Shown in pieces: positions 44,250-55,939 of a stretch of DNA of 64,000 bases. The notes beneath the pieces were generated by a model, which did not search any database, had not been told where the DNA came from, and was given only the letters and a program-made list of their open reading frames with translations. Origin of the DNA: Daedaleopsis sinensis. Taxonomy: Eukaryota > Basidiomycota > Agaricomycetes > Polyporales > Polyporaceae. The translations under genes and the position numbers were made by a program. The stretch lies in NCBI GenBank assembly GCA_033807695.1, contig CM066306.1:868001-932000 (forward strand). Reading direction: 5' to 3'. Position 1 is the stretch's first letter. Each line of letters opens with the position of its first letter.

Positions 44250-47200
44250 AGGGTTCAATGCATATCGACCGACAGGCGAGGCAGTCCGCATGTTCGTGAA
44301 CGCTGCCAAGTTGATTGAATTTGATCCACCCGGGCTACCAGGATGTCGACGCCCGAACTCACTGTGCCGCTCGCGATGAGATCATGACTCGCATCCTCCC
44401 GCAGAGACAGCTGGGGTCGCTGTAGTAGTCACATAATACGTCCGCGTGTGCTGCGGCAGAATATAATTGATACTGCGACGCGGGAGATACAGAAAAGTCG
44501 GAGGCGTCTAGGATTGCCGCCGGGTGGTAGTACAGCAACAGAGCTAGAACTTCTTGCCAGAGAATTGCGACTACGCGGCTCGCGCGACAGCTAGGCCCCA
44601 TTGACCTGCAGCTGAGCTGTGATGCTCTGTTGGTGGTACAAAGAAATGGACGAGGATTCGAGGTAAGTGCAATATATGTATGTGTTAGGGCTTATTCGTA
44701 CCTCTTGTCCTTTGCCGATGGGGGGAAGTCGGGATTGCATCTTCGCGTTCATATCGTGCACGTCACCAGAAGTAGCCACTTCTGTACACAATATGGACTC
44801 CTGTAACGCGGGGTATGACATGCATGAGCAACACTGGAACCATGGTGTCGTGACATACCTCGCACTCATGCCTATTGAACTGTATAGTGGTGTGCGGTTG
44901 CTCAATCGCCGAGGCCATATCCAGGTCAAAGCTATGCAGTTCGATGCCTTCATCCCCACGGTCCACTAGTGTGCGGCGGGAATTCACGCTGTTTCCTCGG
45001 CTGGGTTAGACCCTGGTGAAGGGAGAGAGAATATGCGATATACTCACGCTGCAAGGACGCAGCTGACATACACTGAGCGATGTGATGACTCGGTCAATAT
45101 GGGCAACATGGAGTCAAGGAATAGACATACGCACCTGGCGGCATCACGCAGGTGAGGGGATAGAAGGCGAGACTTGCTGATGCCACTACCTGCAAGAGAG
45201 AGAAAGCGAGACACTTGTGATTGAGGACGGTCGACCTACAAGAAGGGCGGAGACGGCCGTGAGAAGCCTATCTCGTGTGTCAGCCAAGATATAGCTAGCG
45301 CAATGAATCTCAAGCACACTACCCAAGACATAGGCCTGCATAACACGGCAACCACGCGCAGGTATGAGTGACGGCGTGATTATTCGACATGGAACTAGCT
45401 CCTCACCGGTGTTGATCGTATACAGCATCAAGGTGTTGAGAAGACTGTCCGTTCTGAGGAGAAAGAGATATATCAGCTGGGCACTCGCCATGGCTAGTCA
45501 GCATCTACTTCTTGAACCCCGTGCGACTCCGCTTGAAGTATAGCACCATTTGGACGATCATATACGTGGTTTGAAGCAGTGTCAAGATCTGAATAACAAA
45601 GGCAATTGCCTTCGTTTTCATGAGTTACAGTAACAACGCCTGGCAAGAGGCAAATTGATAGACATACGGTTCGGGGAAACGGTAGTGTGTCGAACCTATA
45701 CACCGATCATCAGCCAACAGGGAATAATCACAGTATCTTTTTGACAGTTAGCCTGTTTTCGACATACGAGGACACCGTGAGCACTATATGTTGACCGTGG
45801 CACGTCAATTGTGCTCCGCCAGGACTTTTACTCGGCCACGCACAGATTACCAAGACTAGGAGGACTGCGTCAGCTCGGTAGTTGTAAATTCGAGAACCAA
45901 ACCGATTTCTTACTCACCGAGTTCTATCGTTGATAGAACGGTCTAGTATGCAATGATGTGATGCTGATTCATTTACATCCAGAGTCAAGGAGGAGCTCAC
46001 GGTAAGAGCAACAAATGTTCGCCTGGAATGGCGACAGACTAGGAAAGCACGATGATGAGGCGAGATCAACGTCAAAAACGCGAGAACTACGCACGTCTGT
46101 ATACTCGTCTCCCGAAGAAAACACATGCGGTTCCAACTGGAAAGCTCTAGGTGACAGCGGTGAATGTGAGAGTTACCCAAAAACTAGATTAATCGTATGC
46201 GTACCATGACAACAGGCAACAGCTAACCAAGAGAGCGTCGGTGGTTGTATTTTAATTTTGTAGATGACAAAATCGATACAACCGAACTCACCCGGAAGGA
46301 CCTGAATGAACATGATAAACGTAACCCAATCAACGCTGGGTTGAGTGACTATGCCAGGTAGTAACCCACCATAAACCGAGGGCTACCGTCTCCTTGTCTT
46401 CGTCGTTGTAGTTGTTCGTGAATACCGTTTTGAAACTGCACGGGATGGGTCCTCAGTAGCTAATTATCCACCTTGCATTTCATCATACTCACCAGATATG
46501 TGCGACGAAAATGGCATGCGTAGTATCAGAAAGTCTGAGAGATGCGGCAATATATATACACGGTGTATGAGACAGGATGTCTCGATAATCGGGGCCGGTC
46601 TTACAGCAGGGTGGCAATCTAGTAGGCGTTCCGTTAATCTGAGTATACTCATTCACGACGATTGATACCCACAATGAGCTTGAGGAAGTATTCATCTTTG
46701 GGGTATCGCCTGAAGTAATGGTATGTCTCTTGGACGGCTTGGCCGTAAAGACTGCCAGCGACGAAGTCGATTAGTGCTACACTTGTACGAAAGTGATAGT
46801 AGTGCGTACACGAGGACCATAGAAGTGGCCACGGCGATCACTGTCATCGACGCAGTCGGGGAGGCGTTCGGGACCGTTCGAGCCTGTAAGGCCATGCTCG
46901 AAGACTCGCGGGTGTTCATGACCGTGTTGCAGGTGCAAGAATGGCAATGGCTGATAAATCGAGAATAAGTCTCTTTCATATCTCACAGCAACCGCCTACT
47001 AAGCCAAGAATCGTTCCGGCTTGTCAGGACCGCAGAGATTGTGGCCCAGGGTTCCATTTCAAATGAGTGTGCCAGTACTGTGGTGCCGTCTGTCATGCAT
47101 GTCATGGAGCATGTCAGAAGCACAAGAGAGGCCGTGTAGATGGCTTGTACCAGCGACAGCGCATCGCCATACTAGTCAGTGCCGCAGTGCATCCCCGGTT

Positions 47201-47950
47201 ATCTAGGGCTCGACATCCTTGAAACACATCTATAATCTCTGCGGCGCTGTTAACGTTCATGATGTAAATTGATATCCAATCAACCGTAGACTGACAAAGA
47301 AGCCAATGATAGTTGAGCACGTGAGTATTGTGTGATATTTGCGTCGGCCTTGAATAATCAGCATATCTTAAGACAGCAAGCTCTAACAGTGGATGATTAG
47401 AATCCAAACAGACACAAAACAATACATCAATCGCGCTTACACTTCAAGATTGGTTGGTCACTGTCTCCCTCCAAAACGCGCGAACAGCCTCCCAATACTT
47501 CTTCGGATAGTCACGCGCATGGGACACATGGCCACTCTTCCCAAAGTTCAACATCTGCACCGGGAACCCCGACATCCGCGCCATCGCAGCGTGTTCTTCC
47601 ACATCACTTGCCGGAACGATTCTATCTCCCGATGAGTAGAAGTACATCCGAGGGGTGCGCACCGACGTCCATGGCAAAAGACCGGGGTCGTTGAGTTGCT
47701 TCAGCACAACAGCAATGGCCTCCGGCTGCCGCATGATCGTGCGGACGACGAAAGTGAGGAAATACACGACGGAGAGGCCGAACGCGAAGACGACCTTCTG
47801 GTAACGACTGCGGATGTTGGCTGTGAATGCGCGGACAGCGAGAGACAGCGTGGGTGGCGCCGGCGTAGAGTCGAAGATGATGGCACATTTGGCTCCATTG
47901 GGAACTTCAACGTCGTGATGGCGCAGTGCGATACCTAGATCTGCCAAAGA
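44250..47950 (-). repeat. Segmental duplication, intact copy
   Basis: The minus strand of this block matches the plus strand of 8664-11790 across the DUF829 C-terminal exon, the intergenic gap, all DUF6534 exons and introns, and at least 250 bases of sequence beyond the DUF6534 stop. It is somewhat longer than its partner, mainly because the partner has deletions. Confidence 0.85.
44591..46979 (-). CDS. DUF6534 seven-helix membrane protein
   Basis: Exons on the minus strand read LYGQAVQETYHYFRRYPKDE and YFLKLIV (about 46770-46700), LSDTTHAIFVAHIW (near 46520), FKTVFTNNYNDEDKETVA with LWWVTTW (near 46410), TTYMIVQMVLYFKRSRTGFK (near 45560), RTDSLLNTLMLYTINTG (45465-45416), VLEIHCASYILADTRDRLL (near 45310) and NSRRTLVDRGDEGIELHSFD (44985-44925). 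All are bounded by GT/AG introns of about 50-65 bases. YF-RYPKD and NTLMLYTINTG are typical of DUF6534, a basidiomycete multi-pass membrane family of unknown role. The stop is placed at 44591-44593 (QLQVNGA). The start is uncertain; in-frame ATGs lie at 46979 and 46847, and the join to the LYGQ exon is not resolved. The gene is downstream of the DUF829 gene in the same orientation. Confidence 0.72.
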
Positions 47951-48530
47951 CATCGCGCCGCCTGCGGAAACAAGCTAAGCAACACAGCATGCGGAAGAGA
48001 AAGCAAGTGCGTACCGTTAGACAGTGCATGTATGAGAATTTTGGGAGGTCGTCCCGGCTCTTTGTCCGAGGAAATCAGGTTCAGCTTCTCTAGCTTACGA
48101 ACAGCCGGAAGCACTGCTCGTTCCTATCACCTCAGCACGTCGGGGCAAGCATATATGTAGAAGCAGATGGCTTACTCGTGCACTCTGGAACTTCCAGTAC
48201 CGCAGAGGGTCGGCGGCGACGATAACCTGGGTGCTCAAGGGGAACAGCTTCTGATAGGCTTCCGCGTACTTGCGAAGCGTCACCATCTTCGCACCCACTA
48301 CCCGGTACTGTCAATACACGAGCCTTGAACAGCGCAGACGTTGACTCACACCAGCCAAAGATGATCACGACACTGTGGACTGTTCAGTTAATCCTACGAT
48401 GGTCAAGATGTTACGCTGGAAAGACTGTAACGTACGTGGGTTCATCTGTCTCGACGAGCTCGGCATTCTGAGGGGCGACAACGACATCCCCACTTTCACC
48501 TAGCATGGAGTTCGTGGTCGAGGGGTCCAT
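47444..48530 (-). CDS. TMEM53/DUF829-type alpha/beta hydrolase-fold protein
   Basis: ATG at 48530 (MDPSTTNSMLGESGDVVVAP). Five exons follow: the start exon; TVVIIFGW; VGAKMVTLRKYAEAYQKLFP with STQVIVAADPLRYWKF; a variable piece with KLNLISSDKEP and KILIHALSN; and the long exon 47953-47444. That last exon has GGAMSLADLGIALRHHDVEV, CAIIFDSTPAPPTLSLAVR, TSVRTPRMYFYSSGDRIVP, VEEHAAMARMSGFPVQMLNF and GKSGHVSHARDYPKKYW. FGWxGA, IFDSTP, YFYSSGDxxVP and HVxH match DUF829 in order. They correspond to the oxyanion/nucleophile region and the Asp and His of the alpha/beta hydrolase fold. Total is about 290 aa. TMEM53 proteins are nuclear-envelope or membrane-associated in animals; the fungal substrate is unknown. 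An in-frame ATG eight codons on is an alternative start. Confidence 0.87.
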
Positions 48531-49040
48531 CGGAGGGGCTTCGTTTCGTTTCGTGAATCTTGGGGTAGTCGTAGTAATTATATGCAAACGATAGCGCCAC
48601 CAGCTGGAGGGTCGTATGATATCCGAGCAACCGGTTCATTTCCAAGAGATGGGTGACCCGGCTGAGATGGGGAGTCTTTTCTGCCTGTCGAGCGAGCATT
48701 TCAGGCACGAAGTTGGGCTGAAACACTTCCTATGGATTGAGGAAGTAGAACGAGTTACGACATCAATAAGAAGATCCACGCTCGACCGTGGTGGTCAAAG
48801 TGGCCAACGAACTCCGGCGTCTATTCTTCCCCAACGACGGCATTGGCGCTCACGCATACCGGTCCGAAACAGTACCCGGGTGTAGCCGGCTGCTTCACAC
48901 TCAGTACCGACGTACATATGCATACTGTAGTCGGGCTCGGGTATGTAATGCCAAGCTGAACCTGACGAATCACTGAAGGGACCTCATATTGATGTACCTA
49001 CAGACAGGATAGATAGTTAAGTAAGTAATGTGCAATGTGG
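48531..49040. other. Intergenic region between DUF829 gene and the 49041 gene
   Basis: Leader and promoter of the DUF829 gene and the 3' flank of the next minus-strand gene. No structure stands out. Confidence 0.45.
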
Positions 49041-51747
49041 CTACATGCGGCCCATTAACCTCATCGGTGACCGCACCCTACGATGCCTCACGATGGGCGA
49101 TGAATCGGTGTAAGCAAACAAGTTAAGAGCGTCATCCGAGGATGGCTCGCGAGCCCTACCGGGGCGTACGGGACTGCTCTCAGGCTCGTCAAAGGAAGCA
49201 CCTGCATCTGCGGGTTCGTCGTCGTCCGAGTCCGACGAGGTTCTCCGCAAGTCGCGCGTCGACCGTTTGCGTTTCAGTCCGTGGTCGTGAGACTGCGAGC
49301 CGGGGCCGCGCTGGAGGCTGTCCCTTCTTGCACGTTCCATCTCGCGTTCCGCACGCAGAGAGATGACGTTCCGGTGTGAGTCTGCCATGATCGTCGCGAA
49401 ATTCGACTGCCGGCGGGGAGGGGCGGACGCGGACGCTGGCGACGCGGGCACTGCGAAGACGCGAGGAGGAGCGGACGCACGGGGCTTAGCTCGCGGTTTC
49501 GCAGCTGCTTCGCGCTCGGCGCGAAGGGAGATCTTGTTGGCCTGCGCGTCGGCCAGCACAGTCGCGAAGCTGCGGATGCGTCGAGGTGCGGGGGTGGTGT
49601 CGGTATCGCCGGAGATGACAGGGTCAGTTCCGAAGTCCTGGACACGATCCTCTTCGTTGTCGTCGAATAGGTTCTCTTTGTTGGTGGAGAAAGAGGGCGC
49701 AGCGCGCGGCTTTGGCCGACTAGACCGTGCGGAGGCGGAGGTCGAGCTGGACGAAGCAGAAGTACGAGAGGACTGCCCATCGATAGAGCCGTTTGAGGTC
49801 ACACGGAAATCGCTTTTCCGGGTGGTCCGAGACTCTTTCCCTTTCTTCTCGACCTTTCGTCGCTTGCTCGCCCGCTCGAGGCTTTTCTCCTTGAGTCTCT
49901 TCGCATGAGCGGGAGCAGGGGACTTGACGACCCACGAGCCAATCATCTCCTCCCACACCCATTCTCCGCCTCCATTCGGAAGCTGTGACGGGTCCGCACT
50001 GCCATAGCAACGTCGTTCAGCATCCTCTGCGCTGTCGAGAAGCTGCAGCCGAAGGGCAGCGAACTCCTTCTGGGTGAGGTGGAATGTCGGAGGGATGGCG
50101 TGCAACGGAGCAGACATGAGGTCTTCGACGTGTTCGAGGGCTCCGCGGTAGAGTGCGACCTCACACCTTAGTAGGTTACGGGTGCGCAGCGGAGTTGCAA
50201 GAGCCTCGATAGCCTGAAGTCCGCCATCGTCGATTGTCGGTTGTGTCGGTGGTGGGGTAGGGGTGTCGCCTCCAGTTCCCGACATGGGCATCCGGAATAC
50301 GGTGCAGTTAGGTGAAGGGAATATATGCGATACCAGGCCGTCGAGTGTGTGATTATTGACGTCAGCAGAACGTAGGAGCTGTTCCAGCACCAGGAGGTCT
50401 GGATCCACTGCCGGGAGGGGAGGAGTAAAGGGTGACGCGAGACAGTACACGGCTAAGCAGCAGAGAGCGTCGACGACGCAGCCCATAGGGGAGCCTGGTG
50501 TTGTAGCAGTAAAGTGCAGCTGTAAGGGCTCTACGTTGACCAGCAGATCGATGCAAGCTCGGTACGCTTGTGCATCGTTCGAGCCACATTTGTGGAGCAC
50601 GTCGAGCATCGACACGAGCCACTTCGCTAGCCGATCGAACGCATCCTCCTGTGCCTTCAAGACGCCTATGGGGGCGTTTACGGACCTGGCAGCCGGCTTC
50701 CTCTTGCCTACGTGGTGAGCGAGAGCATGCGCTAGGCCAACCACGAGGGGCGAGAAGCACCCCACAAAGTCAGTTTGTCGAAGTCCACGGGCTAGTCGTG
50801 CGACTGCTTTTGATGACCATGCCTGCATCTGCTCAGGACAAGGTTGGGATAGTGCGTCCACTAGAATGCGTGTGAATGTACGGTCGTTAATGACAGGGAC
50901 GTCATTCAAAGGTGTAGAGACAGGAAGTCCTGAGCCTGGGCCAGCGCATGTTTCGCTGAGCATGGTCAGGAAGTTCTTGTGGGCAGGGTGTGTGAGGGGG
51001 CAGCCAAAAGAGGAGTGTGGAAGTGGGATTATGGCGACCATGAAGAAATCACGGAGAACAATGTGCGCCTCTCGGATCAAGCGATGAGCGACACATACCT
51101 CGAGGAGGGCATGCAAGAGGGTAGGATGATGAGGGCATGTATCGAGAATGTAGACGAGGCTGTGAGCTACGAGAGTGTGACTGTAGGTTACTAACTTATC
51201 AGTAACGACAACATGTCGGACAGACATATATGTCCCACCTGCGGTACGAGCTTGGTACTTGTTCATATAACTCGTCCATGACTTTGCCGCGGACCTCGTT
51301 GTCACGAGGTTCGGCATCAGGGAAGTCGTCCAACGAGGCGTCCATCTCGGACTGGATGTGTTCTCCGACAACCCGCGCGCATATTCTAGTGAGTGATGAA
51401 ACCCGTTGCGACATCTCAGCTCCATTCGGCTGGGTGCCGAATGCTGACTGGACGATGTTTTTGAACGCGTCGCGAACCTCGTAAATGCGCTTAGACAGCT
51501 GCATGTTCTCGACAATAGCACGGTCCAGATGAAGTCTTGCGCTGAATTTGTCCAAGGACTGCAGGATCGCCAAAGGGGGTGTTTCGGTGGCTTCCGCGGT
51601 GCTCCTAAGCGCATTGCGTGAGGAATGACCGTATGTCACGGTGACGGTGGGTCTGGAGGGCGCCAGAGTAAAGGATGTAAAAGCAGCGCATTTGCCGCGC
51701 AGTGAACGGAGCTGCCGGTTCACTTTAGATGTTGTAAGCTCAGTCAT
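49041..51747 (-). CDS. Uncharacterised protein, helical N-half and basic disordered C-half, probably nuclear
   Basis: I do not recognise the family. ATG at 51747 gives MTELTTSKVNRQLRSLRGKC. The first exon continues to SSYRR near 51224, where an intron ending at ...tacag joins it to SHTLVAHSLVYILDTCPHHP. A second intron (about 51108-50988) is in frame and joins LLHALLE to NFLTMLSETCAG. The 500 residues up to about 49950 look helical, with ARLARGLRQTDFVGCFSPLV and DRLAKWLVSMLDVLHKCG suggesting an armadillo-type fold. The tail carries basic clusters (KRLKEKSLERASKRRKVEKK, a likely nuclear localisation signal), Ser runs, acidic SDSDDDEPADAG, and two copies of a motif ending ISLRAERE. The stop is at 49041-49043. 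The gene is divergent from MCM2 across 376 bases. An alternative open frame from 51614 overlaps exon 1 but lacks a good start. Confidence 0.75.
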
Positions 51748-52123
51748 AATCTCGTCCCTGTATAGTGAAGATGCAGTCAGAGTTCAACGTTCATGATTCG
51801 GTGCCAATATGACTTTCGTATCACTCACCAGGTGTCGCCTTAGCAAAAATATATAGATAGTAGAGGGTAACCGCGGAAGACTGCCCCACTGAAAGAAATT
51901 CGGAGGTGTTGGTTAGAAACAAGCAGCGCAAGCGCCATGTTCAAGCCACAAACGCGTCGAGCGCATCTAGCGCCGGGTCTGGCGCTAATTTGACGCGGTT
52001 GTGGCAAATTGAGGCTCCGCTCCTAATGAGCGCGACGCGTCGTGTTTGCTTGTCTCGTTCTCCTACCTCTCCTTCGCTCATCTACCGCTACCTTCACCTC
52101 GCTCCCCTTCGTCCAGTTTGACC
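51748..52123. promoter_or_regulatory. Bidirectional MCM2 promoter with ACGCGT (MCB-like) sites
   Basis: ACGCGT occurs at 51952-51957 and 52035-52040 in the 376 bases between two divergent start codons. A third related site, ttgacgcgg, lies near 51990. Between the two sites, agcgcc-gggtct-ggcgct (51969-51986) forms a hairpin with E2F/MBF-like ggcgc arms. In yeasts the ACGCGT element binds MBF and drives G1/S transcription of replication genes, including MCMs. That it works this way here is inference. Confidence 0.6.
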
Positions 52124-55100
52124 ATGGATGTGTGTATTGCATCTTACTACATAAGTGATGTACTGACTGTGACTTCTTAGACTCCTCGTGGCTCCAAACG
52201 TCGTCGCTCCGTAACTCCCCCGCCAGGGTCGTCGCCGCCAGGCCCATCACGCGTCGAACGCGACGAAGACTCGTCTTTACCGCCTTCCTCCCCCCCTGCG
52301 CCTTTCTCTGATACGGATGAGAGCATGGATGAGCGCGATGCTATCAGGGACGTGAACGATGACCCGGACGAGGATGACGATGGAGATGACCTTTTCGCTG
52401 AAGGTTTCGATGAGTGAGTTATCATATTCTCTTGACGTACGGTCGGCCCGTTGCTTGGAAGGTCAATAAGCATACATAGGCCACGTACTGATGGTTGGGC
52501 ACACCTCCTTTGCTTTTTCGCTGCATACCTATACCTTCAACCACATTGTGGCAACAGCTTCTCTGAGAGGATCCATCATCTGTAACGGTGACATGTACTG
52601 ACCGAAGCACGACAGTGACTATGCCACAAATGAACTACTAGATAGATACTCGGACCGCGACATCGATGACGCCGAAGACTTGGAGGAGATGACTGTTGCT
52701 CAAAGGCGTGCCGCCGAGGCCAGCATGGCGCGACGCGATCGCCTCGAACAAGGTGGAAGGCGGGGTGCTAGGGCGGCCGCTCGAAGCCGTATGCCAGACT
52801 TTCTACAAAGCGACGATATGGACGACGATGGCCTGGACGGTGGTCTTCTCTCTGGTATGAAGAGGCGTACCCGTCGACAGTATGACGAGAGGAAGGATCT
52901 CGATGACATGCAAGGCATCGATGATGTGGGCCATTTTCTCGCGCTCTCATGGGGTCGGACAATGCTGATAACCGGTCGTAGGAGCTACCCCTCGAGCAAC
53001 TCAGTGATATAAAAGCAAAGTCCATCGCGGAGTGGATCGCAAATGAGCGTGTCCGCAGATCTATTGTCCGTCACTTCCGCCAGTTCCTCGTTACTTATGT
53101 CGACGAGAACGGCGCGTCAGTATACGGGCAACGTATCCGCCATCTGGGAGAGAGTTCGTCGTTCAGAACGTCTCCCGCTAATGATCGTCTGACATAAATT
53201 CACTTAGACAACTCCGAATCGCTCGAGGTTTCATATCTGCACCTCGCCGACTCCAAGCCTATTCTCGCATATTTCCTCACCAATTGCCCTGTGGCCATGC
53301 TGGCGATATTTGACGAGGTCGCTTTGAGCGCCATTCTCCTCTACTATCCCGCATACGAACGCATTCACTCGGAGGTTCATGTCCGAATCACCGACCTTCC
53401 CCTTAGCTCCTCGCTACGGGATCTGCGCAGATCACACCTGAACACGCTTGTCCGTGTGTCTGGTGTTGTAACCCGTCGCACCGGTGTTTTCCCTCAGCTC
53501 AAATACGTCAAGTTCAACTGTCGGAAATGCGATGGGGTCCTCGGGCCTTTCTATCAAGAAGCAACGAGGGAGATTCGAGTCAGCTTCTGTCCGTTCTGTG
53601 AGAGTAAAGGGCCATTCCCTGTCAACTCAGAACAGGTATGTCTTGGGAGTGCAGTTGCATGCGCAAGCTTGGCATTGACACTTTGTTAGACCGTCTATCG
53701 GAACTATCAGAAGATGACCTTGCAAGAGTCCCCTGGATCTGTGCCCCCCGGTCGCTTGCCTCGCCATCGTGAGGTTGTGCTGCTGTGGGATCTCATCGAT
53801 AAAGCAAAACCCGGCGAAGAGATTGTCAGTGACATAATGGCTATCCTCCTTGTTGCCGTTTGCTCACGTCTTTGTAGGAAATCACTGGCGTCTACCGCAA
53901 CAATTTTGACGCGTCCCTCAATGCAAAGAACGGGTTTCCCGTGTTTTCTACCGTCCTCGAAGCCAATCACGTCAACAAGAAGGAAGATCAATTCGCTGCT
54001 TTCAGACTCACAGAGGACGACGAGAAGGAAATTCGTGCTCTGGCGCGCGACGACCGGATCCGCAAGCGTATCATCAAGTCCATTGCTCCGTCCATCTATG
54101 GTCACGAAGACATCAAGACCGCGATCGCCCTATCGCTCTTCAGTGGTGTGTCGAAGGATATCAATCGCAAACATCGCATTCGTGGCGATATCAACATACT
54201 CCTCCTTGGGGACCCGGGTACAGCCAAGTCGCAATTCCTGAAGTATGTCGAGAAGACAGCCCACCGATCTGTGTTCGCGACCGGCCAGGGTGCTTCAGCG
54301 GTCGGTCTCACCGCTAGCGTGCGGAAGGATCCAATCACTCGTGAATGGACTCTGGAAGGCGGAGCGCTGGTGCTCGCGGACAAAGGCACCTGCTTGATCG
54401 ACGAGTTCGACAAGATGAACGATGCTGACAGGACGTCAATCCACGAGGCGATGGAACAGCAGTCGATCTCTATCTCTAAAGCTGGGATCATCACGACGCT
54501 TCAGGCTCGATGTGCTATCATTGCCGCAGCGAACCCTATCCGGGGCCGCTATAACCCCACCATCCCCTTCCAACAGAACGTTGAACTCACGGAGCCCATC
54601 CTGTCGCGGTTCGACGTTCTCTGTGTCGTAAAAGATACGGTGGATCCTGTACAGGATGAGTTGCTCGCTCGCTTCGTTGTCGGCAGTCACCTTCGCAGTC
54701 ATCCTAAGTTCGACTCAGAGCAAGACGAGATGGAGGTTGGAACGACTCTTGATGCCGATGTATGGTCCCGTCTTTCGCATTTCTGTAGTCGGTATACTGA
54801 TGTAGCCCGTAGATCATCCCTCAAGACCTCCTCCGCAAGTACATCATGTATGCGAAGGAGAAGGTCAGGCCGAAGCTGTACGACGTGGACCAGGAGAAGC
54901 TCTCTCGACTCTTTTCTGACCTTCGTCGCGAGTCGCTCGCCACCGGTTCCTATCCCGTCACTGTTCGTCTCCTGGAGAGCATGATTCGTATGGCGGAGGC
55001 TAGCGCGAAGATGGCCCTTCGCGAATATGTGCGCGCAGACGATATCGACCTGGCGATCTCAGTCGCAGTGGGCAGCTTCGTGAGCGCGCAGAAGATGTCG

Positions 55101-55521
55101 ATCAAGAGGACACTGGAACGTGTAAGCCATGGATGTTATTTAGCTCGCACTAGCATGGCACTTACACGCTGTGGCGCCGCAGGGATTCCGCAAATACCTT
55201 ACACAGGCACGCGACCACGAAGAACTTTTGGCCTTCCTGCTTGGGCAGATTGTCAAGGAGAAGGCGCGGTTCTATCAGCTGCAGCGCTATCAGCAGCCGG
55301 AGTCCATCACTGTGAAGGTGTCCGAGTTAGACGAGCGGGTAAGTTTTGGGCGCCGTGCTCCGTGAGCCGTCGGGAACTCATTCTTGCTTTGCGTCCAGGC
55401 TAAGGAGCACGACATATATGACACTTCTCCATTCATGCGCTCGAAGCTTTTCACGGCAAATGGTTACAAGCTGAAGGACGGGGTAATCGAGAAAACATTC
55501 AAGCGCGGAGACGAGATGTGA
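52124..55521 (+). CDS. MCM2: DNA replication licensing factor MCM2
   Basis: ATG at 52124: a six-base first exon (Met-Asp), a 51-base intron (52130-52180), then [19 protein letters not shown]. The acidic N-terminal tail ([31 protein letters not shown]) is the MCM2 hallmark that contacts histones and DDK. Further on are [20 protein letters not shown], a C4 zinc finger (FNCRKCDGV to FCPFCES, 53515-53605), [19 protein letters not shown] and [13 protein letters not shown]. The AAA+ core is in one long exon. It has [19 protein letters not shown], Walker [13 protein letters not shown] (near 54210), Walker [10 protein letters not shown] (54394-54420), sensor [12 protein letters not shown] and arginine finger LSRFDVL. 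The protein closes with the winged-helix region and [13 protein letters not shown] before TGA at 55519-55521. It is a subunit of the MCM2-7 replicative helicase in the nucleus. All key residues are present. Confidence 0.95.
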
Positions 55522-55939
55522 TAGCTAATCAGAAGTTGCTTGTCGGCAGTCGTGGCCAATCTTTGTTGTCTGTAAAGGGTGTACGCGTACTTTCATGTCG
55601 CTGTTGTTCTGTTGAGTTTGCTGTATTCCCGAGCTATGTAGCCTTGATTCCCGGATACAAAAAAAGCATCCGTACAAAGTTGAGGGGGCCAGGGGCAGGG
55701 ACGCGCTGCTATCTGACATCATCAATCAGTTGTGTGGATTGTCGACGAAAAGGCGAAGGCCGGCATGGACGTCCCGGCTCGCAAGCGAGAGACGCTAGCG
55801 CTCCGAGGCAGAAGGGCTTCCCGATAAGAGCTCGGCCACAACACGAGGCGCGCCTCTTTTCAACCCTCTCCTCCAATTTCTCCCTTGTTCACGACCCACG
55901 ACGACGTCGAGCATAGCGACGACGGCGCCGACGACCCTC
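55522..55939. other. Tandem intergenic region between MCM2 and the ABC transporter
   Basis: 3' UTR of MCM2 and leader of the transporter; no structured element was seen. Confidence 0.45.

Noticed and set aside
51115..51614. An open frame starting at 51614 upstream of the main exon of the 49041-51747 gene.
   Set aside because: It overlaps exon 1 in a different frame. Splicing from the ATG at 51747 gives a better protein and removes the need for it.
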